From Flavobacterium sp. (lineage in GTDB: Bacteria > Bacteroidota > Bacteroidia > Flavobacteriales > Flavobacteriaceae), in the NCBI GenBank assembly GCA_030153045.1, contig JASLID010000090.1, positions 1 to 32,483 of the forward strand: a stretch of 32,483 nt of DNA, read 5' to 3'. How positions within the stretch are numbered: the first letter of the stretch is position 1; each line of letters begins with the position of its first letter. The position numbers were made by a program, and so were the translations under genes. Positions 24,069 to 31,377 of the stretch are shown here, piece after piece. The notes beneath the pieces were generated by a model, which saw only the letters and a program-made list of their open reading frames with translations, was not told the DNA's origin and did not search any database.

Positions 24069-27000
24069 ATGAAAAAAATTTTACTCATATTAACCATTGG
24101 TTTATTCGCAATAAATAGTTTTTCGCAAGGAGGTACTACCTGTTCTGGTGCAACTCCGTTTTGTGGTAATAGTGGAACAAATACATTAATTTATCCTAAT
24201 GCTACTGACACAGGTAACCAAGCCATTCCTGATCCTGCATGTTTAGGAAGTACTCCTAATGCTTCTTGGTTTTACTTTAAAGTAGATCAAACCGGACCTT
24301 TGGTTTTTGATTTAATTCAAAATACGCAATTCAACGCCTCTGGAGATCCTATTGGTACCCCTTTAGATGTTGATTTTGCCGTATGGGGACCATTTGCATC
24401 TCCAACTGGTAATTGTGGTAGCTTAGATAATATAAATTGTCCATCATGTCCTAATAATACCTCTGATCCAGGGTATTACCCAGCTGGAAACTTGATAGAT
24501 TGTAGTTATGATGCTGCGCCTGTAGAAACAGTAACAATTAATGGCGCAACGAATGGCCAATATTATTTGATAATAGTTACAAATTATGCTAATGATCCAG
24601 GTTTTATAAAATTAGCAATTAACACAATTGCTACTCCACAACCTGACCCAACTGATTGTGAACTAGTATGTGGTGTTACTTTAGGAAATAATCAAACTAT
24701 TTTCTGTGGAACCCCAGTAACTTTAACTGCAACATTTGTTTCTCCACCCACTTCAGGAACCCCAACTTATCAGTGGTTGCTAAATGGAGTGCCACAACCC
24801 ATTTATGATGGGCAAAATCCTATCACTGTAAATACCCCTGGGACATGGACTGTAAAAGCAGTACGACCAGGAGGGTGTTTTGAGGTTACCGATAGTGTAT
24901 TAGTAGATCAAGCATCTTCAGGAGTGGTTATGGGCGACCCACAACCTTTAAATTTATGTACTTCTGCCACTAGTGGTCCTTATGTTTTCTCACCGTTGCC
25001 GGTAGGTCAGTATGCTACTATTAATCAAAATGCAACCATGCTTGGAGCATTAAATCCTGCTGATTATACATTTACATATTACACCACTTTTTTTGATGCA
25101 GATAATGGTAATCCTGTTAATATTATATCGCCAGCAAATCAAGCTAATTATTCTATAAATACTACTTCTGCTACTGTTTGGGTTAGGGTTGAAGATGTTG
25201 ATGCTTGTTATGTAGTCAAATCATTTACATTAAACGTATTTTCTACACCAGGAGGTACTTTTTCATATCCTAATACACCATATTGTGCTAGCGTCACTTC
25301 AGCTTTGCCAACGACAGTTGGATTAACACCTGGAGGACAATATATTTTAAGTCCAACCACTCCTGGATTGGTTATTGTTGATGCCGATACAGGTGAAATT
25401 AATCCAAGTACAAGCGCAACAGGAACTTTTACAGTAGAGTATGTGATTCCTGCTGTAGGTTCTTGTTTAGAGTATAGAACACCAGCTACTGTAACTATTA
25501 ATCCAGCGCCAGTTGCGCCAGGCGTAACCACTCCTGTTGATTATTGTCAAGGAGATGCGGCTACTCCATTAGTTGCTACAGGAAGTAATTTGCTATGGTA
25601 CACAACAAGTACTGGTGGTACAGGAAACGCAACAGCTCCAACACCAAGTACAACAACCGCAGGAAGCACAAGTTATTTTGTAAGTCAAACTGTAGGAGGT
25701 TGTGAAGGACCTAGAGCAGAAATCGTTGTAAACGTTAATGCACCACCACCACCACCATCTGTTAATAGCCTTATCGATTATTGTCAGGGAGATACAGCTA
25801 CCCAATTAACTGTAACTTCTGGAACTAATTTATTATGGTATACGACAGCTACTGGTGGTACAGGAAGTGCTACAGCACCAACTCCAAGTACAACTACACC
25901 TGGTAGTACAACATATTATGTAACTCAAACAAATTTAGGTTGTGAGAGTGCTAGGGCTTCAATTACGGTTAATATTATTACACTGCCAACAGCGCCAGGA
26001 GTTACGAGCCCTGTAGACTATTGTCAGAATGCTACTGCTAGTGCATTAACGGCAACAGGAACCAATCTTTTATGGTATACGACAGCTACTGGTGGTACAG
26101 GAAGTGCTACGGCACCAACGCCAATTACTACAGCTGTTGGATCAACAACTTATTATGTAAGTCAAACGGTAACAAACTGTGAAGGTCCAAGAGCAAGCAT
26201 TGTGGTGAATGTTACTGCAGTACCATTAGCACCTGGGGTAACTACTCCAGTAACCTATTGTCAAGGAGCTACAGCAACGGCTTTAACAGCAACCGGAACA
26301 AGCTTATTGTGGTATACAGTAGCTACCGGAGGAACAGGAAGTGCTACGGCACCAACGCCAAATACAACTGCATCTGGATCAACGACTTATTATGTAAGTC
26401 AAACAGTTTCAGGTTGTGAAAGCCCAAGAGCAAGTATTGTGGTCAATATTACTCCGACACCATCAGCACCTGGGATAACTACTCCTGTAATATATTGTCA
26501 AGGAGCTACTGCGACTGCATTAACTGCAACAGGCACAAGTCTTTTATGGTATACTACTGCAACAGGTGGTACAGGAAGTGCTACAGCACCAACTCCTAGT
26601 ACAGTTACAGCTGGATCAACAAGTTATTATGTTACTCAAACAGTATCAACTTGTGAGAGTCCAAGAGCAGAAATAGTTGTAACGATAACGCCACTGCCAA
26701 CTGCGCCAGGAGTAACGAGTCCTGTTGGATATTGTCAAGGAGCTACTGCTAGTGCATTAACGGCAACAGGAACAAATCTTTTATGGTATACAACAGCTAC
26801 GGGTGGAACGGGCAGTGCTACAGCACCAACACCAAGTACAGCAGCTGTTGGATCAACAACTTATTATGTAAGCCAAACAGTAACAAATTGCGAAGGTCCA
26901 AGAGCAAGTATTGTGGTTAATGTTACTGCGGCGCCACTAGCACCAGGTGTAACTTCACCGGTACCGTATTGTCAGAATGCTACAGCAACGGCTTTAACAG

Positions 27001-27905
27001 CAACTGGAACGGGCTTATTGTGGTATACAGTGGCTACCGGAGGAACAGGAAGCGCTACGGCACCAACGCCAAATACAACTGCAGCTGGATCAACGACTTA
27101 TTATGTAAGTCAGACAGTATCAGGCTGTGAAGGACCAAGAGCAAGTATTGAGGTCAAGGTTACTGCAACACCTAAACCAATATTAACACCAGGTAATATT
27201 TGTGTTGATAATGCTGGAGTACCTATTGGTAATTATACAATTGAGACGCAACTGGATGATACTAATTATACTTTTGTTTGGTCAGATGCTAATGGAGTTA
27301 TTGTTGGAGCTACTCAAAGTTTTTATGTGGCTAATGTGCCAGGAACGTATAGTGTAGTTGCTAGTTCGAATACAACTCCAGCATGTCCATCTGTTTCTAC
27401 TTCAGTTACAATAGGGACACTAGTTCCACCGTCATCTATTAGTAGTATTGAAACTTCAGAGTATTTTGCAGATATAAAAACAATAACGGTTAATGTATTG
27501 CCTGTTGGCGCATATGAATACCAACTTGATAATGGAGATTTTCAAAGTAGTAATGTATTTACAAATGTAAGCCCCGGACCACATACTATTACAGTAAGAA
27601 ATGATTGTGATCAATTACCATCACAAGATGTTTATATTGTTGATTATCCAAGATATTTTACACCAAATGCAGATGGTTATCACGAAACATGGAACATTCC
27701 AGTATTAAGTGGTCAGCCAAATTCTAAGGTTTTAATCTTTGACAGATTTGGTAAATTGTTAAAACAAATTCAGCCTTCAGGAAGTGGTTGGGACGGAACT
27801 TTCAACGGACAAGCTTTACCAGCAACTGATTATTGGTTTGTTGTAACTTACGAAGAGAAAGGAATATCAAAAGAATTTAGATCGCATTTCTCAATTAAAA
27901 GATAA
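24069..27905 (+). CDS. Large T9SS-secreted adhesin-like protein with seven Ig-like repeats
   Basis: A 1278-residue surface or secreted protein. Layout: signal peptide (1-20, ending SFSQ); a Cys-rich N-terminal domain (about 21-200) of the kind starting many of these proteins (TPNASWFYFKV); two or three Ig/PKD-like domains (about 200-480); seven near-identical 79-80 residue Ig-like repeats (about 480-1033) with YCQ, LLWYT and TGGTGSATAPTP marks; a less regular region; and a C-terminal gliding/T9SS type B sorting domain (about 1195-1278, YFTPNADGYHETW, IFDRFGKLL, WDGTFNGQ, ending FRSHFSIKR). Such proteins act in adhesion or surface binding, but the ligand is unknown. Preceded by the small secreted gene. 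Confidence 0.9.
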   Translation: MKKILLILTIGLFAINSFSQGGTTCSGATPFCGNSGTNTLIYPNATDTGNQAIPDPACLGSTPNASWFYFKVDQTGPLVFDLIQNTQFNASGDPIGTPLDVDFAVWGPFASPTGNCGSLDNINCPSCPNNTSDPGYYPAGNLIDCSYDAAPVETVTINGATNGQYYLIIVTNYANDPGFIKLAINTIATPQPDPTDCELVCGVTLGNNQTIFCGTPVTLTATFVSPPTSGTPTYQWLLNGVPQPIYDGQNPITVNTPGTWTVKAVRPGGCFEVTDSVLVDQASSGVVMGDPQPLNLCTSATSGPYVFSPLPVGQYATINQNATMLGALNPADYTFTYYTTFFDADNGNPVNIISPANQANYSINTTSATVWVRVEDVDACYVVKSFTLNVFSTPGGTFSYPNTPYCASVTSALPTTVGLTPGGQYILSPTTPGLVIVDADTGEINPSTSATGTFTVEYVIPAVGSCLEYRTPATVTINPAPVAPGVTTPVDYCQGDAATPLVATGSNLLWYTTSTGGTGNATAPTPSTTTAGSTSYFVSQTVGGCEGPRAEIVVNVNAPPPPPSVNSLIDYCQGDTATQLTVTSGTNLLWYTTATGGTGSATAPTPSTTTPGSTTYYVTQTNLGCESARASITVNIITLPTAPGVTSPVDYCQNATASALTATGTNLLWYTTATGGTGSATAPTPITTAVGSTTYYVSQTVTNCEGPRASIVVNVTAVPLAPGVTTPVTYCQGATATALTATGTSLLWYTVATGGTGSATAPTPNTTASGSTTYYVSQTVSGCESPRASIVVNITPTPSAPGITTPVIYCQGATATALTATGTSLLWYTTATGGTGSATAPTPSTVTAGSTSYYVTQTVSTCESPRAEIVVTITPLPTAPGVTSPVGYCQGATASALTATGTNLLWYTTATGGTGSATAPTPSTAAVGSTTYYVSQTVTNCEGPRASIVVNVTAAPLAPGVTSPVPYCQNATATALTATGTGLLWYTVATGGTGSATAPTPNTTAAGSTTYYVSQTVSGCEGPRASIEVKVTATPKPILTPGNICVDNAGVPIGNYTIETQLDDTNYTFVWSDANGVIVGATQSFYVANVPGTYSVVASSNTTPACPSVSTSVTIGTLVPPSSISSIETSEYFADIKTITVNVLPVGAYEYQLDNGDFQSSNVFTNVSPGPHTITVRNDCDQLPSQDVYIVDYPRYFTPNADGYHETWNIPVLSGQPNSKVLIFDRFGKLLKQIQPSGSGWDGTFNGQALPATDYWFVVTYEEKGISKEFRSHFSIKR
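25506..27167 (+). repeat. Seven tandem 237-240 bp coding repeats
   Basis: Units start at 25506, 25743, 25983, 26220, 26457, 26694 and 26931; all are 237 bp except the second (240 bp). Units 3 and 6, and units 4 and 7, are more alike than neighbours are, giving a 711-bp higher-order period. The frame is kept throughout. Confidence 0.9.
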
Positions 27906-27918
27906 TGCATGTAATAAT

Positions 27919-27951
27919 AAAAAAAGGCTTCCAATTTGGAAGCCTTTTTTT
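27919..27951. terminator. Bidirectional terminator
   Basis: AAAAAAAGGCTTCC pairs perfectly with GGAAGCCTTTTTTT across a 5-nt loop, between the adhesin gene and the convergent aminotransferase gene. Confidence 0.85.
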
Positions 27952-27967
27952 ATTGATTCAAATGAAT

Positions 27968-29158
27968 CTATTTATTATATACTTTTAAAGCTTCACCTAA
28001 TATTTGAACTGATTTAATTAAGTCTTCTTTTTTAAGAACATAAGCAATTCTAACTTCATTTTTTCCTACACCTGGAGTCGAATAAAAACCAGCAGCTGGA
28101 GCAACCATAACAGTTTCGTTGTTAAAATCGTAGCTTTCTAAAAGCCATTGCGCAAAATCATCAGCATCTTGAACGGGTAATTGTGCAATACAGTAAAAAG
28201 CACCTTTTGGAGTTGCCACTTTTACACCTGGAATTTTATTCAATTCGGTAATTAAAGTATCTCTACGTTCTTTATATTCAGTGATTACTTCGTCAAAATA
28301 ACTTTGAGGAGTATCTAGTGCCGCTTCACTGGCAATTTGTTCGTAAGTTGGCGGGCTTAGTCTTGCTTGTGCAAACTTCATAGCTGTAGCCATTACTTCA
28401 CTGTTTTTAGAAACAATGCAACCAATACGTGCACCACACATACTATATCGCTTTGAAACCGAATCAATCATAATAGCATTTTCTTCAATTCCCACAATAT
28501 CCATAATTGAATAATGCTTGTAACCATCATAAGTAAATTCTCTGTAAACTTCATCAGCAATTAAAAACAAATCATGTTTTTTTACTAATTCTGCTAATTG
28601 TTGAATTTCTTGTTCAGAATATAAATATCCAGTAGGATTACCAGGATTACAAATTAAAATTGCTTTGGTTTTTGATGTAATTAATTTTTCAAATTCCGAA
28701 ATAGGAGGTAAGGCAAATCCTTCTTCTAAAGTCGAAATTACAGGAACAACTTTAACTCCAGAAGCTGTAGCAAAACCATTATAGTTTGCATAAAATGGTT
28801 CTGGGATAATAATTTCATCACCAGCATCCATAGTACTTCCCATAGCAAAAAGTAATGCTTCACTTCCTCCGGTTGTTACAATAATATCTTCTTTATTGAT
28901 AGGTAATCCTATTTTTTGATAACTCAGTGCTAATTTGGTTCTATAACTATCAAAACCAGCAGAATGGCTATATTCTAATACTTTAATATCAGCATTTTTT
29001 ACAGCATTTAGAGCTACTTCAGGAGTTTTAATGTCAGGTTGTCCAATGTTTAAATGATACACTTTATGACCTTTCTTTTTTGCAATTTCAGCATAAGGAA
29101 CCAGTTTTCTAATAGGAGACTCCGGCATTTGATGACCTTTATTCGATATTTTAGGCAT
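27968..29158 (-). CDS. PLP-dependent aminotransferase, class I/II (aspartate aminotransferase type)
   Basis: A 396-residue fold-type I transaminase. The PLP lysine is Lys236 in DSVSKRYSMCGARIG; NPGNPTG (171-177) and Asp202 (ADEVYREF) hold the cofactor. NIGQPDIKTP near the start is typical of the aspartate/alanine/aromatic subgroup, and the amino acid specificity cannot be told by eye. The ATG at 29158 gives MPKISNKGHQMPESPIRK, the usual start in Flavobacteria; an upstream in-frame ATG at 29200 adds 14 residues and is less likely. It diverges from the aspartic protease gene. Confidence 0.9.
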   Translation of the reverse strand: MPKISNKGHQMPESPIRKLVPYAEIAKKKGHKVYHLNIGQPDIKTPEVALNAVKNADIKVLEYSHSAGFDSYRTKLALSYQKIGLPINKEDIIVTTGGSEALLFAMGSTMDAGDEIIIPEPFYANYNGFATASGVKVVPVISTLEEGFALPPISEFEKLITSKTKAILICNPGNPTGYLYSEQEIQQLAELVKKHDLFLIADEVYREFTYDGYKHYSIMDIVGIEENAIMIDSVSKRYSMCGARIGCIVSKNSEVMATAMKFAQARLSPPTYEQIASEAALDTPQSYFDEVITEYKERRDTLITELNKIPGVKVATPKGAFYCIAQLPVQDADDFAQWLLESYDFNNETVMVAPAAGFYSTPGVGKNEVRIAYVLKKEDLIKSVQILGEALKVYNK

Positions 29159-29285
29159 GATTGTAAATTTTGAAATGCAAATTTGCAAATTTTTCTTCAA
29201 TTACACCTTTTAAAAGTGTTGCAAATTTGTTAATTATGCTTTTTCTTACAGAAATAACTGTAACTTTATATAAACATCATTTTTA

Positions 29286-30608
29286 ATGAAAAGAAATTAC
29301 CTACTTGCCTTTCTATTATTCACCTTTTCAAATTTATTTTCTCAAGAGGGTTTTAAATTTTTGACCGATAAAGAAAAAATATCAATCCCATTTAAAATCA
29401 GTAATAATTTAATTATAATACCTGTAAAAATAAATGATGTTCCTTTAAATTTTCTTTTAGATACAGGGGTTGAGAATACTATATTATTTAGTTTAGAAGA
29501 AACAGATTCAGTTGAGTTTAATAATATAGAGAAAATTAAAATTAGAGGATTAGGGACTGGAAATTCTATTGATGCGCTTCATTCAAAAAATAATAAACTT
29601 CAAATAAAAGAATATGTTGATGACAGTCACCAAGTATTTATTGTTTTAGATAGAAATATCAATTTCTCGGCACAATTAGGAGTTACGGTTAATGGTATCA
29701 TTGGTTATGAGTTTTTTAAAAATAATTTTGTTGAAATAAATTACACGGCTAAAAAGATAAATGTTTTTAAGAATAAAGATTTTTTTTCCAAAAAGAAGTT
29801 GAAATCGTATGATGAAATTCCGTTTTCACTAGAATTAGATAAGCCCTACATTAATTTAAAAGTATTGCTAAATAGTAAAGAAATAAACGCAAAAGTTTTA
29901 ATAGATTCTGGGGGAAGTGATTCTATTTGGCTCTTTGAAAATGACCAAAAAGAAATTAAATCACCAGATTTATATTTTGATGATTTTTTAGGAAAAGGTT
30001 TCAGTGGTGATATACATGGCAAACGCTCTAGAATTGAAAAAATTTTAATAGGAAGTTATGAAATTCATTCGTCTACTATTTCATTCCCAAATAAAGAATC
30101 AATTGCTAAAGTAGATTTCGTTTCAGGTAGGAATGGTTCTATAGGTTCAGGTATTTTAAAGCGATTTAATATACTTTTTGATTATAAAAATCAAAAAATG
30201 TATATAAGAAAAAACAAAAATTTTGATGAGCCATTCAATTATAACATGAGCGGAATGGAAGTTCAACACAGTGGTGTAGAATGGTTAAAAGAAGAAGTAG
30301 AATTAAAAGCTAAATTTGTTTCATCTAAAGTTTTAACTTTTCAAGCAGAACCAGCTAAAGTAAAATATAATATAACACTGATACCAATTTACAAAGTATC
30401 CACCATTAGATCTAATTCGCCAGCAGCTTTAGCAGGAATAATCGAAGGAGATGTTATTTTAAAAATCAATGGTAAGAGCGCTTATAAATATAAACTGGAT
30501 GAAATTAATCATCTTTTGCAATCTGACGAAGAACGTTGGGTAACAATAGAAGTCAAACGAACGGGATACAATTTAAAAACCAAATTCCAACTCAAAAAAA
30601 TACTATAA
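29286..30608 (+). CDS. Secreted retropepsin-like aspartic protease with PDZ domain
   Basis: A 440-residue exported protein (signal peptide to about FSQ, residue 20). Two retropepsin-like halves each carry an active-site motif: Asp59 (LLDTGVENT) and Asp207 (LIDSGGSDS), so one chain may form a complete pepsin-like active site. A PDZ domain at about 360-440 (SNSPAALAGIIEGDVILKING) probably binds substrate C-termini. This layout is common in Bacteroidota but little studied; substrate unknown. Located between a divergent aminotransferase and a convergent DUF1573 gene. A weak box TAACTTTA lies at 29261-29268. Confidence 0.83.
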   Translation: MKRNYLLAFLLFTFSNLFSQEGFKFLTDKEKISIPFKISNNLIIIPVKINDVPLNFLLDTGVENTILFSLEETDSVEFNNIEKIKIRGLGTGNSIDALHSKNNKLQIKEYVDDSHQVFIVLDRNINFSAQLGVTVNGIIGYEFFKNNFVEINYTAKKINVFKNKDFFSKKKLKSYDEIPFSLELDKPYINLKVLLNSKEINAKVLIDSGGSDSIWLFENDQKEIKSPDLYFDDFLGKGFSGDIHGKRSRIEKILIGSYEIHSSTISFPNKESIAKVDFVSGRNGSIGSGILKRFNILFDYKNQKMYIRKNKNFDEPFNYNMSGMEVQHSGVEWLKEEVELKAKFVSSKVLTFQAEPAKVKYNITLIPIYKVSTIRSNSPAALAGIIEGDVILKINGKSAYKYKLDEINHLLQSDEERWVTIEVKRTGYNLKTKFQLKKIL

Positions 30609-30611
30609 AAA

Positions 30612-30634
30612 AAGTCCCGAATCATTCGGGACTT
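30612..30634. terminator. Bidirectional terminator
   Basis: AAGTCCCGAAT pairs with ATTCGGGACTT around a very tight loop, 3 bp after the protease stop and 4 bp before the DUF1573 stop. Confidence 0.8.
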
Positions 30635-30638
30635 ACTT

Positions 30639-31076
30639 TTAATTAGTAGGTAATGTTTTTTTCTTTTCCATCACATTTACATTTTCCGGTGCTACAACTG
30701 TACCTTTAATTTTCAGAGGAATTTTACCTCCTTCATAATTTACCGCATTAGATTCTACTGTAATCGTTTTTCTAATAGGACCAGGGTTCATGTTATATTT
30801 CACGTCTATTTTACCCGTTTTTCCAGGTTTAATAGGTCCGTCAGGTTTGCTAGGTACGGTACAACCACAAGATGACTGTACATTAGTAATAATTAAATCA
30901 GCATCACCAGTATTGGTAAATTCAAATGATCTTATACCATTATCCGCTTCCTTAGTTACAGTACCATAGTCAATAGTATTGTCTTTGTCTTTAAATTCAA
31001 TTTTGGCTCCAGTTTGTGCATACGTTGTAAAACCAAAGGTTGCAATTGCTATAATACTTAAAAGTTTTTTCATCAT
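30639..31076 (-). CDS. DUF1573 domain secreted protein
   Basis: A 145-residue exported protein with a signal peptide (to about TYAQ, residue 21). The rest is one DUF1573 domain, an Ig-like (ASH/MSP-related) fold. Its marks are FEFTNTGDADLIITNVQSSC followed by GCTVPSKPDGPIKPG, and then IDVKYNMNPGPIRKTITV. Function unknown; the family is abundant in Bacteroidota periplasm. Two adjacent Met codons (31076 and 31073) are possible starts. Convergent with the aspartic protease gene. Confidence 0.87.
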   Translation of the reverse strand: MMKKLLSIIAIATFGFTTYAQTGAKIEFKDKDNTIDYGTVTKEADNGIRSFEFTNTGDADLIITNVQSSCGCTVPSKPDGPIKPGKTGKIDVKYNMNPGPIRKTITVESNAVNYEGGKIPLKIKGTVVAPENVNVMEKKKTLPTN

Positions 31077-31161
31077 TATGATTTTTATAATTGTAAAATT
31101 AGCTTTGTTTTAGTAAACATACAAATATTTTAACTGACTTTTTATATTAGTACAGTTTACT

Positions 31162-31169
31162 TACTTTTG
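31162..31169 (+). promoter_or_regulatory. Candidate -7 promoter box upstream of element C and valS
   Basis: TACTTTTG matches TAnnTTTG in the 301-bp gap 31077-31377. If it drives valS, the mRNA leader is about 200 nt and includes hairpin element C. No well-spaced -33 TTG was seen. Confidence 0.35.
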
Positions 31170-31240
31170 CATATAATTACAAAAAGCGTACCAAATTATA
31201 TTTTCTTTTAAGACCGAGTATTTTGGGCTTTTTTGCAATC

Positions 31241-31318
31241 GTAATTCCTGCTGTTCGTTGCAATCTTTTACTTTTTTAAAGAAAAAGCAAAAGGATTTCC
31301 ACTTCCATCAGGGTTATC
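31241..31318 (+). repeat. Flavobacterial hairpin element, copy C (degenerate)
   Basis: The core CCTGCTGTTCGTTGCAATC...GGATTTCCACTTCCATCAGGG matches copies A and B, but the AGGAGC opening is lost and the end reads GGGTTATC. The inner stem is 31265-31276 with 31282-31293 (12 bp, one A-C mismatch on this strand, a G-T wobble on the other). It lies 60 bp upstream of valS in the sense orientation. Confidence 0.65.
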
Positions 31319-31360
31319 AAGCATAAGGAATCGCATTTTTGTAAGCTAATAAATCAAAAG

Positions 31361-31376
31361 ATCTAACAATCTAAAA
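31361..31376 (+). repeat. Two 8-bp direct repeats just before valS
   Basis: ATCTAACA and ATCTAAAA are adjacent and end 1 nt before the valS ATG. They resemble the half units of the array at 11556-11600. Confidence 0.45.
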
Positions 31377-31377
31377 T

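Noticed and set aside
25208..25531. 107-residue open frame on the minus strand inside the adhesin gene
   Set aside because: A by-product of the repetitive Thr/Gly/Pro-rich coding sequence; no start context or family match.
25506..27167. Regular repeats that could suggest a CRISPR array
   Set aside because: Units are 237-240 bp, in frame, and encode Ig-like domains; there are no short repeats with unique spacers.
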